A DNA stretch of 64,000 nt from assembly GCF_040717455.1 (NCBI RefSeq), contig NZ_JBFEFH010000012.1, forward strand, positions 117,803 through 181,802. Reading direction: 5' to 3'. Positions 24,556-33,143 of the stretch are shown here, piece after piece. This DNA is from Tautonia sp040717455 (GTDB lineage: Bacteria > Planctomycetota > Planctomycetia > Isosphaerales > Isosphaeraceae). The translations under genes were made by a program, and so were the position numbers. Numbering within the stretch: position 1 is the first letter of the stretch; each line of letters begins with the position of its first letter. Below the pieces are notes generated by a model. It was not told the origin of the DNA. It saw only the letters and a program-made list of their open reading frames with translations, and ran no database searches.

Positions 24556-25980
24556 ATGAACACCGCGTTGCTCGTCCTCGGGATGCACCGGTCGGGCACC
24601 TCGGCCCTGACCCGGGTCCTCAGCCTGCTCGGCGCCGAATTGCCCCGCAACCTCATCCCGGCCGTCAAGGAATCGAACGAGCTGGGGCACTGGGAATCGA
24701 TCGACCTGCTGGCGGTCCACGACGAGATGCTCGCCGCCGTCGGGTCGTCCTGGCACGACGTGACCGCCTTCCCGGAGCCCTGGGGACGCTCGGACGCGGC
24801 CGGCCCGTTTCGCGACCGGATCCTGGCGATCCTGGGGCGGGACCACCGCGACGCCCCCTTGTTCGTCGTCAAGGACCCGAGGGTCTGCCGCTTCGTCCCC
24901 TTCTGGCTCGACCTGATCGACCGCTTCGGCGCCTCCCCGAGAGCCATCATCCCCCTCCGGAACCCGCTGGAGGTGGCCACGTCGCTCGAACGCCGCGACG
25001 GCTTCCCGATCGCCAAGGGGGCATTGCTCTGGCTCCGCCACGCCCTCGACGCCGAGCGGGCCACCCGCGACCGCCCCCGGAGCGTCATCACCTACGACGC
25101 CCTGCTCGACGACTGGGCCGCCACCGCCGAGACGATCCGAATGGACCTCGGCCTGGGCGCCTGGCCCAAGGCCCCGCAGGAGGCCGCGGCGGAGGTCGAC
25201 GCCTTCCTCTCGACCTCCCACCGCCACCACCGGGCCGACCGAGACGCCCTGCGATCACACCCCGGGATCCCCCCCTGGGTCGCGCAGGCGTACGAGGCCC
25301 TCATCGAGCTGAGCCGGGACGACGGCCCGGCCTCGCGGGACCGGCTCGATGCCATCCGGGCCGAGCTCGCCGCCGCCGAAGGGGCCTTCGCCCCCCTGCT
25401 CGCCGACCTGGATCGCCATCGGGCCGGCGCCGAGGATCGCCTGCAGTCGGTCGAGCACCAGGCCGCGACGCTCGAGGCCCGGCGGATCACGCTGGAGGGC
25501 GAACTGGCGGCGGCGCAGGAGCAGTCGGCCGCCGCCTCCCGCCGCGTCGCCGAACTCGAGGCGGCCCTGACGACGACGCAGGAGCAATCGGCCGCCGCCT
25601 CGCGTCGGATCGCCGCGCTCGAAGCGGACCTGGGGGCCGCCCGGGAGGCGAACGAGCAGCAGTCCTCGCTCCTCCGCCGCCTCGTCTACGAGTCGCAGCA
25701 GGCGATCGAGCGCGACATGGCCATCCTCGACCGGATCGACGCCGTCGAGCGCCGGGGCATGGTCATCGAGGCCGCGTCCGATCGGGTGCTCGCCTCGCTC
25801 CGGGAGGCCGAGGCCAGGGCCGAGGCCGCGTCGATCCCCGACGCCGGGGGTCCCGGCCGCCGCTGGTGGCGTCACTGGCCCGGCCCGTCGGCGGTCGCCC
25901 ATCACCTGAAGCCGACGCTCCGGCGCATCCTCGGCCCGCTCCGGGCCGGCGCCGCGACGAATCCGGACGAGCCGTCGTAA
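24556..25980 (+). CDS. Sulfotransferase-like protein with long coiled coil
   Basis: The 474-aa product starts with VLGMHRSGTSALTRVLSLLG (6-25), the 5'-phosphosulfate-binding loop of PAPS-dependent sulfotransferases. FVVKDPRVCRF (about 110-120) and the IIPLRNPLEVATSL segment (about 134-147) correspond to the 3'-phosphate-binding region. Residues from about 265 to 420 form a coiled coil with a repeated EQSAAASRR(V/I)A unit. The C-terminus is basic. GAGGAG lies 9 nt before the ATG. The likely role is sulfation of a surface glycan; fusion to a long coiled coil suggests it is held in a larger assembly. The acceptor is unknown. Confidence 0.85.
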   Translation: MNTALLVLGMHRSGTSALTRVLSLLGAELPRNLIPAVKESNELGHWESIDLLAVHDEMLAAVGSSWHDVTAFPEPWGRSDAAGPFRDRILAILGRDHRDAPLFVVKDPRVCRFVPFWLDLIDRFGASPRAIIPLRNPLEVATSLERRDGFPIAKGALLWLRHALDAERATRDRPRSVITYDALLDDWAATAETIRMDLGLGAWPKAPQEAAAEVDAFLSTSHRHHRADRDALRSHPGIPPWVAQAYEALIELSRDDGPASRDRLDAIRAELAAAEGAFAPLLADLDRHRAGAEDRLQSVEHQAATLEARRITLEGELAAAQEQSAAASRRVAELEAALTTTQEQSAAASRRIAALEADLGAAREANEQQSSLLRRLVYESQQAIERDMAILDRIDAVERRGMVIEAASDRVLASLREAEARAEAASIPDAGGPGRRWWRHWPGPSAVAHHLKPTLRRILGPLRAGAATNPDEPS

Positions 25981-26016
25981 GGAAGCGATCCCGAGCCGGT
26001 CGTTCCTCGCCCCCGT

Positions 26017-26820
26017 TCACTGCCGGGCCCAGTCGGCCATGTCGTCGATGTTCCGCTCCACGATCTGTCGCGCCGCCACCGCGGCCCCGGTCGTCAGCGA
26101 GAACCACTGGAAGCGGTTCAGGTCGTCGCGCCTCGGCCAGCTGTGGAAGGCATAGCCGACGACCCCCGGGCTCGCCAGCCAGATGCCGACGTTCGCCTCG
26201 CTCCGGGCGCCGAGGCCCGGATCCATCGCCGCGGTCTCCTCGCGCAGGAGGGACCAGTAGGCCACCCGATAGCCCCGGATCGTCCCGGCGTCCACCAGCT
26301 CCAGCTCGTGCTGGACCTCGGCGATCCCCGGCACGTTGATCCGCTGGGTGAATGCCACCCGGCCCGGGTCCTCCTCGGCCGGGGCCGACCGCGACGCGTT
26401 GACGAGGACGTGCGCGATCCGCCCCTCGTACCCATCGACCTCCATGACCCGCCGGATCAAGGCGTCCGGGTCGACGCCCGGCACCCCCTTGATCCCCAAC
26501 GCCGCGCGGGTCGGGGCTCCTGGCACGGTCCAGTGATGAAATCGCGACTCGGCCACGCCCGAGCCGGCCGGAGGCATGCGCGTCATGACCTCGTCGAACA
26601 GGGCGATCACCTCCGGAGGGGCGTCGTCGAGGCCCGATCGCTCGGGAGCGGGTCGTTGCCTCTCCCCCGGATTGCGCCGGTCCGGCTGCTGCTGCTGTTG
26701 CTGCTGACCCGACAGGATCGGCCCGGTCAGGTGCCAGGAGCCCGGGATCACGGTCAGGACGGCCAGCAGGGCCAGCCCCGGGAGCACTCGATTCGGATGG
26801 CCCGAAGTCGCCACGATCAT
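26017..26820 (-). CDS. Unrecognised exported or membrane-anchored protein
   Basis: A 267-aa protein with an N-terminal hydrophobic segment (about 10-32, signal peptide or anchor), a seven-residue Gln run, a Pro/Arg-rich linker, and a roughly 190-aa globular domain. That domain has alternating beta-strand-like segments (EGRIAHVLVNAS, VQHELELVDAGTIRGYRVAYWSLL, VGIWLASPGVVGYAFHSWP) and a closing helix, somewhat like START/SRPBCC folds, but the resemblance is weak. An ATG at 26820 gives the best signal segment. No tight neighbour helps to define its role. Confidence 0.65.
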   Translation of the reverse strand: MIVATSGHPNRVLPGLALLAVLTVIPGSWHLTGPILSGQQQQQQQPDRRNPGERQRPAPERSGLDDAPPEVIALFDEVMTRMPPAGSGVAESRFHHWTVPGAPTRAALGIKGVPGVDPDALIRRVMEVDGYEGRIAHVLVNASRSAPAEEDPGRVAFTQRINVPGIAEVQHELELVDAGTIRGYRVAYWSLLREETAAMDPGLGARSEANVGIWLASPGVVGYAFHSWPRRDDLNRFQWFSLTTGAAVAARQIVERNIDDMADWARQ

Positions 26821-27095
26821 CACCCCGTTGCCGCCAGGCCAAGGGATCCCTCGAGAGGGCCCGGCGGGCTCGAAGGTCGGGCTCGCACAACCGTGTGCGG
26901 CGGTGTCTCGATGCAAGCGTACGTCAACGATGGGTCCGCACCATCAAGATAGCAGATTCAATGCCAGGTGTGGTGGTGTCGTGCGCCTTTCCCGCCCGGG
27001 GCGGTCCGGTTGTAGCGGCCCGTCGGCGGCCGGGCCGGGCCTGCCCCGCCCGCCGATCACCCGGTGATCGCCCGCCGCCCGGGCCTCTTCCCGGG

Positions 27096-30000
27096 TCACC
27101 GGCGGGGGATCGGCCGCAAGCGGAACGCCTCCACCGCCAGGGCGAACAGGCAAGGGATGACGACTAGGGTCAGGAAGGTGGCCACGATCAGGCCGAAGAT
27201 CATCAGCCAGGCCATCCCCTCCCAGAGCGGCCCGCCGTCGAGGGCCAGGGGGATCAGGCCGCCGACGGTCGTCGCGGTCGTCAGGAAGATCGGCATCAGG
27301 CGCCTTCGGCCGGCCTCGATCAGCGCGGCGCGGAACTGCTCGGCCGACAGGCCGACGATCGGCCCGTCGCCGGTCGCCTCGTCGGCCCGCTCCCGCACCA
27401 CGATCTCGGCGAACTCCATGAAGATGATCCCCGCGTTCAGGACGATCCCGAACAGGGCCAACACCCCCAGTTGCGGCATGAAGCCCAGCGCGTTGCCCGT
27501 CAGCCAGAGCCCGAACCAGGCGCCGATCATCGCCAGGGGCAGGGTGCCGATGATGATCAACGCCTTCGCCACGCTGTCGAACTGCGCGATCAGGAGCAGG
27601 ACGATCGCCACGAACGACAGGCCGAACGAGATCATCATCATCGCCTGCGCCTCGATCGACTCCTCCAAAGCCCCGCCGACCTCGACCCGGAAGCCGACCG
27701 GCAGGTCCTCCCGCAACTCTTCCATCGCCTCCGAGTCGAAGATCTGCTGCGTCACGTCGTTCCCCGAGACGCCCGGCAGGACCCGGGCCCGGATCTCGAT
27801 CGTCCGGTTCAGGTCCCGGCGGTCGATGCTCGCCGGCTCCCAGCTCGCCGAGACCTCGGCCACGGCCGAGAGCGGGACCTTGCCCGATCCCCCCTCGACG
27901 AAGGCGCGGTCGATCCCGGCCAGCGACCGCCGCCCCTCGGGCCGCAGCCGGAAGGCCACCGGCACCTGATGGTCCCCCTCGCGGAAGGTCGTCAGGGGGC
28001 GTCCCGAGTAGTAGGCGTCGAGCGTCTCGGCCACCTGGGCGTGGGCCACCCCCGATCGCCGGGCGCGGTCGTCGTCCACGTCCACCCGGAGCTGATACCC
28101 CTCGACCCCCCACGAGTCCCGCACGGCCCAGGTCTCGGGCCTCGCCTCGACGATCCCCTTGATCCGGTCGGCCGCGGCCCGGAGGCGGGCCATGTCGGCG
28201 AAGCCGTCGCCGCCGACCCGCAGAACGACCGGGTCGGCCGGGGGCCCCAGGGACAGCTCGATCGGCACCACCCGGGCCCCGACGATCGGCGAGAGGCCGA
28301 GGTCCTCGCGCCCCTCCTCGGCGGCGACCCGCAGGTCCTCGACGTAATCGCGGGTCCATCGGCCGTCGGTCGTCCGGATCAGGATCTCGGCATAATACGG
28401 CTTCGGGGCCTCCGGTTCCCACGACAGGTACCAGCGCGACCCGCCGCCGCCGACGAGCGTCCGATAGCCGTCCAGGCGCTCGATCGCCTCGCCGCCCGGC
28501 CCTTCGGCCGGGCTGAGCCGACGGATCATCTCCTCCACCTCGCCGACGATCTCCTCCGTCTGGGCGATCGTGGCCGACTCGGGCAGCCAGACCTGCACGG
28601 CGAACTGGTCGCGCTCGGCGTTCGGGAAGAACTCGGCGGCCACCGGCAGCCGGGTCGCCAGCACCAACAGCCCGACCACCATCGCCAGTGTCAGCCCCTT
28701 GAACCGCAACGCGACCCGGGCGAACCCGGCGTACGCCCGATCGAAGATCCCCAGGCCCGCCGCCCCCCCTCGCCGGCCGAACAGGCGGGCGGCCAGCCAG
28801 GGGATCGGCGCCGTCGGCCGGTCCGGGTCGCTCGGCACCCGGATGAAGGCCGCCGCCAGGATCACGCAGAGGGTCATCGCCAGCAGCCAGCTCACCCCGA
28901 GCATCACCGAGAGCGTCACCGGCAGGCCGTAGATGAATTCGCGATTGGCCCCCTCGATGGCGATGAGCATCGGCACGAAGGCGGCGATCGTGGTCAAGGT
29001 GCCGTTGAGCATCGGCGCGGCCAGCAACTGCGCCCCCGAGACGGCCGCCTCCCTCGGGTCCATCCCGGCCGCCTGGTTCGACCTCGCCTGGTCGCAGACC
29101 TGCACCGCGTTGTCCACCAACAGGCCCAGGGCGATGATCATCGACGCCAGGGACATCTGCTCCAGTTGCACCTCGAACAGGGTGATGATCCCCAGGCTCG
29201 CCAGGACCACGAACGGGATGTTCGCCGCCATCACCGCCGCCGTCCGGAACCCGACGACCAGGTAGACGACCGCCACCACGATCACGATCGCGCCGATGAT
29301 GTTCGAGATCACCCCCTGGATCCGCGCCCGGACGCTCACCGACTGGTCCGAGACGATCGAGACGCGGACGTCCGGCGGCAGGAGGCCCGACACCTCGGTC
29401 AGGTCCCGGACCTTCGCCCGGCTCGCGTCGCAGAGCTCCAGGATGTTCGCCCCCGACTTCATCGTCACGGCCACGATGACCGCCGGCGTCGATCGCCCCA
29501 GCTCGCGGTCGCCGTACCGGCAGAGCAAGATCGGCGGGTCGACGTAGTCGCGCCGGACCTCCAGGCCCAGATCGCGGAGCGTCAGGGTCCGCGTCGACCC
29601 GTCCGCGTCGGGCAGGTCGAGGGTCATCGTCTCGATCTCCCGGACCGCGTCGAAGGCGCCGCCGGGCTTGACGAAGAAGCGGCCGTCCTCGGCGTCGATC
29701 GTCCCGCCCGGGGCCTCGATGTTCCGCTCGCGGAGCAGGGCGGCCAGTTGCGCCGAGGTGATCCCGAGCCGGGACCAGGTGCCGGCGTCCGTCTCGATGA
29801 AGATCGTCTCCTCTTGCACGCCGAAGCGGTCGACGGTCGCCACCCCCGGCAGCAGCCGCAGGGCGTCGCGGACCCGCTCGGAGAACAGGTCGAGCTGCCT
29901 CGGCGAATACGCCCGGCCCGCCTCGACCGCCCCGGCCCCGGGCATCGGCACCTGGTGGACGGCGAAGAGCATGATGCTCGTGTCGCCGAACTGGTCGTTC

Positions 30001-30392
30001 ACGACGGCCCGGATCCCCGGCTCGGGCATCGGCACCTCGGCCACCCGGGCGCGGACCTTGTCCCAGATGTCGTCGATCCGGTCCCCCGGGATCCGCTCCT
30101 CGATCTCGACGTAGATCGTCGACCGGCCGTTGGTGGTCGTCGATCGGATCAGGTGGACTTCCTCGAGGCTGTCGATCGCCTCCTCCAGCGGGTCGGTAAC
30201 CAGCTCCTCGACCGTCTCGCTCGGCGCCCCCGGCCAGCTCGTCGAGACGACGCAGACCTTGATCGTGAACTCCGGGTCCTCGCGCCGGGGCATCGTCAGG
30301 AAGCTGACGACCCCCCAGGCGACGGTCATCAGGACGATCGTCAGCACGATCGTCGGCCGGCGGATGGCGAACTCGGGCAGGGCGTTCATCAT
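27096..30392 (-). CDS. RND efflux permease (AcrB/HAE1-like)
   Basis: The 1,098-aa product has the full RND layout: a first membrane helix at about 10-30, a periplasmic domain, a cluster of helices (about 335-550), a second periplasmic domain and a final cluster. It pumps small molecules from periplasm or membrane using proton flow. The TM4 motif is ALGLLVDNAVQVCDQ, where the second Asp of the usual Asp-Asp pair is Asn, so the proton relay differs from AcrB. Its ATGATG start overlaps the adaptor's TGA, so the two are translated together. No outer-membrane partner is encoded in this operon. The substrate is unknown. Confidence 0.93.
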   Translation of the reverse strand: MMNALPEFAIRRPTIVLTIVLMTVAWGVVSFLTMPRREDPEFTIKVCVVSTSWPGAPSETVEELVTDPLEEAIDSLEEVHLIRSTTTNGRSTIYVEIEERIPGDRIDDIWDKVRARVAEVPMPEPGIRAVVNDQFGDTSIMLFAVHQVPMPGAGAVEAGRAYSPRQLDLFSERVRDALRLLPGVATVDRFGVQEETIFIETDAGTWSRLGITSAQLAALLRERNIEAPGGTIDAEDGRFFVKPGGAFDAVREIETMTLDLPDADGSTRTLTLRDLGLEVRRDYVDPPILLCRYGDRELGRSTPAVIVAVTMKSGANILELCDASRAKVRDLTEVSGLLPPDVRVSIVSDQSVSVRARIQGVISNIIGAIVIVVAVVYLVVGFRTAAVMAANIPFVVLASLGIITLFEVQLEQMSLASMIIALGLLVDNAVQVCDQARSNQAAGMDPREAAVSGAQLLAAPMLNGTLTTIAAFVPMLIAIEGANREFIYGLPVTLSVMLGVSWLLAMTLCVILAAAFIRVPSDPDRPTAPIPWLAARLFGRRGGAAGLGIFDRAYAGFARVALRFKGLTLAMVVGLLVLATRLPVAAEFFPNAERDQFAVQVWLPESATIAQTEEIVGEVEEMIRRLSPAEGPGGEAIERLDGYRTLVGGGGSRWYLSWEPEAPKPYYAEILIRTTDGRWTRDYVEDLRVAAEEGREDLGLSPIVGARVVPIELSLGPPADPVVLRVGGDGFADMARLRAAADRIKGIVEARPETWAVRDSWGVEGYQLRVDVDDDRARRSGVAHAQVAETLDAYYSGRPLTTFREGDHQVPVAFRLRPEGRRSLAGIDRAFVEGGSGKVPLSAVAEVSASWEPASIDRRDLNRTIEIRARVLPGVSGNDVTQQIFDSEAMEELREDLPVGFRVEVGGALEESIEAQAMMMISFGLSFVAIVLLLIAQFDSVAKALIIIGTLPLAMIGAWFGLWLTGNALGFMPQLGVLALFGIVLNAGIIFMEFAEIVVRERADEATGDGPIVGLSAEQFRAALIEAGRRRLMPIFLTTATTVGGLIPLALDGGPLWEGMAWLMIFGLIVATFLTLVVIPCLFALAVEAFRLRPIPRR

Positions 30393-32134
30393 GGTGAATA
30401 CGGGCCCCCGGGCCGATTCCGGAGCTCCAGGATCGCGTCGCCGTCGCTCAGGTAGTGGACGCCGTCGGTGATCAGCCGATCCCCCTCGGCGAGCGCCCCC
30501 GGCTCGATCGGTTCGATCCGATGCAGGGTCGAGGGGCCGAGGAAGATCGCCCCGCGATCGGGCAAGGACACCTCGACCTGCCGGGCGATCGCCCGGTCGG
30601 GCCCGCCCCGATCGGCGACGAACGCGAAGGTCCGGCCCGACTCGCGCCGGAGGGCCTTCATCGGCGCGTAGAAGCCGCTCGGGTTCGCCTCGCTCCCGAG
30701 GTCGACCCGCACCACGTCCCCCGGCCTCAGGAGCCAGCGGTCCTGCTCCAGCACGACCGTCTCGCCGTCCCAGGAGCCGGACTCCCCGCCCTCGACGGCC
30801 AGGTCCACCGCGATCAGGTCACGATCGGGGTCGAACGCCTGGCCCTCGACGACCGCGATCGGCACGAAGGTCCAGGACCCGAGGAACGGCACCCGGTCCC
30901 CCTCGGCCTCGACCCGGAGCTTCTCGACCCTGAGGACCCCCTCGTCGCCGATCGACGACTCCCCCATCCGCCGGTTCGTCACCCGCCAGAGGAACGCGCC
31001 CTCCTCGTCCCGGCCGATCGCCGCCTCGTCGGCAAACAGCCCGGTTTGCCCGCCCACCACCGCCCCGACGTTCAAGGGCACCACGGCCGAGGCCCGGGCG
31101 ATGGGTTCGTTTCGGATCCCGTCCGGCAGCTCGGGGCGTTCGATCGGGTTGCGCACCAGGAGGGTCACGGTGAACGTCCTCGTGCTCGGGTCGGCCACGG
31201 CCGAGGTCCGATACACGACCCCGTCGAGCGACCGGGGCCGCCCCCGGCCGTCGTCGACCAGGACCGAGAGCGTGTCCCAGCGGCGGAACCGCCTCGAATC
31301 CCCGGCCGAGACCTCGAACTCGACGGCCACCGGGTCCATCATCTGCACCGTCGCGATCGGGTCGCCCGCCTGCACGAACGCCCCGGGCGTGACGTGCGTC
31401 TCGGCCACCTGGCCCCGGAAGGGGCTGAACAGGACCGCGTCGGACAGGTCACGCTCGGCGCCGGCCAGTCGCTGCTCGGCCTGCATCGCCTGCGCCTCGA
31501 GCGATCGCAGCTCGGCCTCCCGGGCCGCCCGCTCCCCCTCGGCCGCGGCCAGGTTGGCCGAGGCGGTCGCCAGGGTCGTCTCCGCCTGGTCGAGCGCCGA
31601 CCGCGTGCCGGCCGACCGCTCGGTCAGGCGTCGGGCGCGGTCCAGCTCGATCCGGGCGAGCTGCTCTTCCGCTCTTGCCGCGTCGATTCGGGCCGGCAGA
31701 CGCCGCTCCAGGTCCACCCGAACCGCCTCGATCTGCCGGCGGGCCACCTCGACCGCCGCCCGATCGGCCTCGGCGGCGATCCGGAACCGCTCGTCCTCCA
31801 GGCGGGCCAGGGGAGTCCCCCCCGCCTCGCTCCCTTGCTCCGGATCGATCCTCGGCTCGACCGGCTCGCCCGGCTCGATCACCTGCCGGACCCGGCCGCC
31901 GACCTCGAAGGCCAGCCGCTCGGTCTTCCACGAGACCACCGAGGCCGTCACCTCCGTCGGCACGCTCGGGCTCATTTCTCCCAGCACCATCGTGGAGACC
32001 GGCCGGGGCGGCTTGGCCCCCCCCATCGACGCCGGGGCCTCCGAGCACCCGGCCATCGCCAGCAGGGCCAGCAGCCCCCCCATGGGGATCAGCCTCCGAT
32101 CGGGTACAATCATGGTCATGGCCTGAGCGGTCAT
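30389..32134 (-). CDS. RND periplasmic adaptor lipoprotein (HlyD/AcrA family)
   Basis: A 581-aa adaptor with an N-terminal lipobox (LLALLAMAGC, Cys near residue 29), a lipoyl half-motif, a long alpha-helical hairpin (about 100-230, rich in Glu/Arg/Ala), the second lipoyl half (VLFSPFRGQVAETHVTPG) and beta-barrel domains. Such proteins join an RND permease to an outer-membrane channel. It is longer than AcrA because of an extended C-terminal region. The start at 32134 is tentative; ATGs at 32119 and 32113 are also in frame. It is the first gene of the operon and lies opposite a TetR regulator, with a palindromic operator in between. Confidence 0.9.
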   Translation of the reverse strand: MTAQAMTMIVPDRRLIPMGGLLALLAMAGCSEAPASMGGAKPPRPVSTMVLGEMSPSVPTEVTASVVSWKTERLAFEVGGRVRQVIEPGEPVEPRIDPEQGSEAGGTPLARLEDERFRIAAEADRAAVEVARRQIEAVRVDLERRLPARIDAARAEEQLARIELDRARRLTERSAGTRSALDQAETTLATASANLAAAEGERAAREAELRSLEAQAMQAEQRLAGAERDLSDAVLFSPFRGQVAETHVTPGAFVQAGDPIATVQMMDPVAVEFEVSAGDSRRFRRWDTLSVLVDDGRGRPRSLDGVVYRTSAVADPSTRTFTVTLLVRNPIERPELPDGIRNEPIARASAVVPLNVGAVVGGQTGLFADEAAIGRDEEGAFLWRVTNRRMGESSIGDEGVLRVEKLRVEAEGDRVPFLGSWTFVPIAVVEGQAFDPDRDLIAVDLAVEGGESGSWDGETVVLEQDRWLLRPGDVVRVDLGSEANPSGFYAPMKALRRESGRTFAFVADRGGPDRAIARQVEVSLPDRGAIFLGPSTLHRIEPIEPGALAEGDRLITDGVHYLSDGDAILELRNRPGGPYSP

Positions 32135-32187
32135 CCGTTTCGCCCGTGTGTCGAAATCGCGACGGATAATGTATACTGCTCGGTGTA

Positions 32188-32215
32188 GTTTACTTTTCTC
32201 TCCCTGAAAGTAAAC
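32188..32215. promoter_or_regulatory. Palindromic operator between efflux operon and TetR gene
   Basis: A perfect 9-bp inverted repeat, GTTTACTTT and AAAGTAAAC separated by 10 bp, lies in the 96-bp divergent gap, 16 bp before the TetR start. Its AT-rich half sites stand out in GC-rich DNA. By analogy with divergent TetR/RND pairs it is the likely binding site for autoregulation and efflux control. Confidence 0.75.
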
Positions 32216-32230
32216 CCCGGAGTGTAGAAA

Positions 32231-32875
32231 TTGGCCGAAGGTGTTTCCCCCCCTCCGCCTGCTCCTGGTTCTGCTCCTGCTCGATTGACCGACCGCAAGC
32301 GCGCGGCGATCCTCGACGCGGCGGTCGAGGAGTTCGCGACGAGCGGCTTCGACACCACGAGCATGGACCGGATCGCCGAGCGCGCCGGGGTCAGCAAGCG
32401 GACCGTCTACAACCATTTCCAGAGCAAGGACGCCCTGTTCGAGGCGATCGTCCAGGAGCTGATCGCCCAGACCGAGGCGCTGCCCGACTTCCCGTACGAG
32501 GCCGACCGCGACCTGGCCGAGCAGCTGGCCGACTACTGCGCCAAGGTGGCCGAGCTGATCACCTCCGAGAGCTTCCAGGGCCTCGTCCGCGTCTCCCTCT
32601 CCCGATTCCTGCGGACCCCGCAGCTGGCCCGCGACACGATCGGCGACGAGAAGCGGTTCATGGCCCGCCTGATCCAATGGGTCGAACAGGCGACGGCCGA
32701 CGGCCGGCTCGAAACCGGGTCGGCCGAATTCGCCGCCAACCAGCTCTGCGCCCTGATCGAAGGCTTCATGCTCTGGCCCCCCATCTTCGGGCTGGGTCCG
32801 AACCCGGGCCCGGACGACCGGTCGCGGATCATCTCCTCGGCCGTGGCCATGTTCCTCGACCATTACCGCCCGTGA
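32231..32875 (+). CDS. TetR/AcrR family repressor
   Basis: The 214-aa product has a Pro/Ala-rich N-terminus and then the TetR DNA-binding domain: RAAILDAAVEEFATSGFDTTSMDRIAERAGVSKRTVYNHFQSKDALF (about residues 24-70), with the YNHF signature of the recognition helix region. The C-terminal ligand-binding half is helical and typical of AcrR-like regulators. Translation most likely begins at TTG 32231, 8 nt after GGAG; a TTG at 32285 is an alternative. It probably represses the divergent RND operon and itself through the palindrome at 32188-32215; the ligand is unknown. Confidence 0.92.
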   Translation: MAEGVSPPPPAPGSAPARLTDRKRAAILDAAVEEFATSGFDTTSMDRIAERAGVSKRTVYNHFQSKDALFEAIVQELIAQTEALPDFPYEADRDLAEQLADYCAKVAELITSESFQGLVRVSLSRFLRTPQLARDTIGDEKRFMARLIQWVEQATADGRLETGSAEFAANQLCALIEGFMLWPPIFGLGPNPGPDDRSRIISSAVAMFLDHYRP

Positions 32876-33143
32876 ACCGCCCGCGATCCCGCGCCCCCTT
32901 TGCTCCCTTCCGGCCGGAATCGTGACCTAGGATTCCTGCGCAGCCGGCCTCTTGCCGGCCGAGGTCGATGACGACCCTGGCGCCGGACCATTGCCGCGGC
33001 TGCCCGGGGCGGGCTCGGGGCGACTCCGATCCGGGAGTCGCCCGGCGTCCCCCCCGGCCCGACGACATCCCGCGACCGTCGCGGGGTGCGTCCGGCGTCT
33101 TGGGATCGATCGAGGGTGGGCGTCGCGGCCGACCAACAAGTCC

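Noticed and set aside
27054..27070. 7-bp hairpin after the RND permease gene
   Set aside because: Short stem and no T-run; not strong enough to call a terminator.
27471..30455. 994-codon plus-strand frame opposite the RND permease
   Set aside because: It is antisense to a clear full-length RND protein and has His/Arg/Pro-rich nonsense composition.
30389..32863. 824-codon version of the RND adaptor reaching across the TetR gene
   Set aside because: It would run antisense through the TetR gene and bury the lipoprotein signal; the true start is near 32134.
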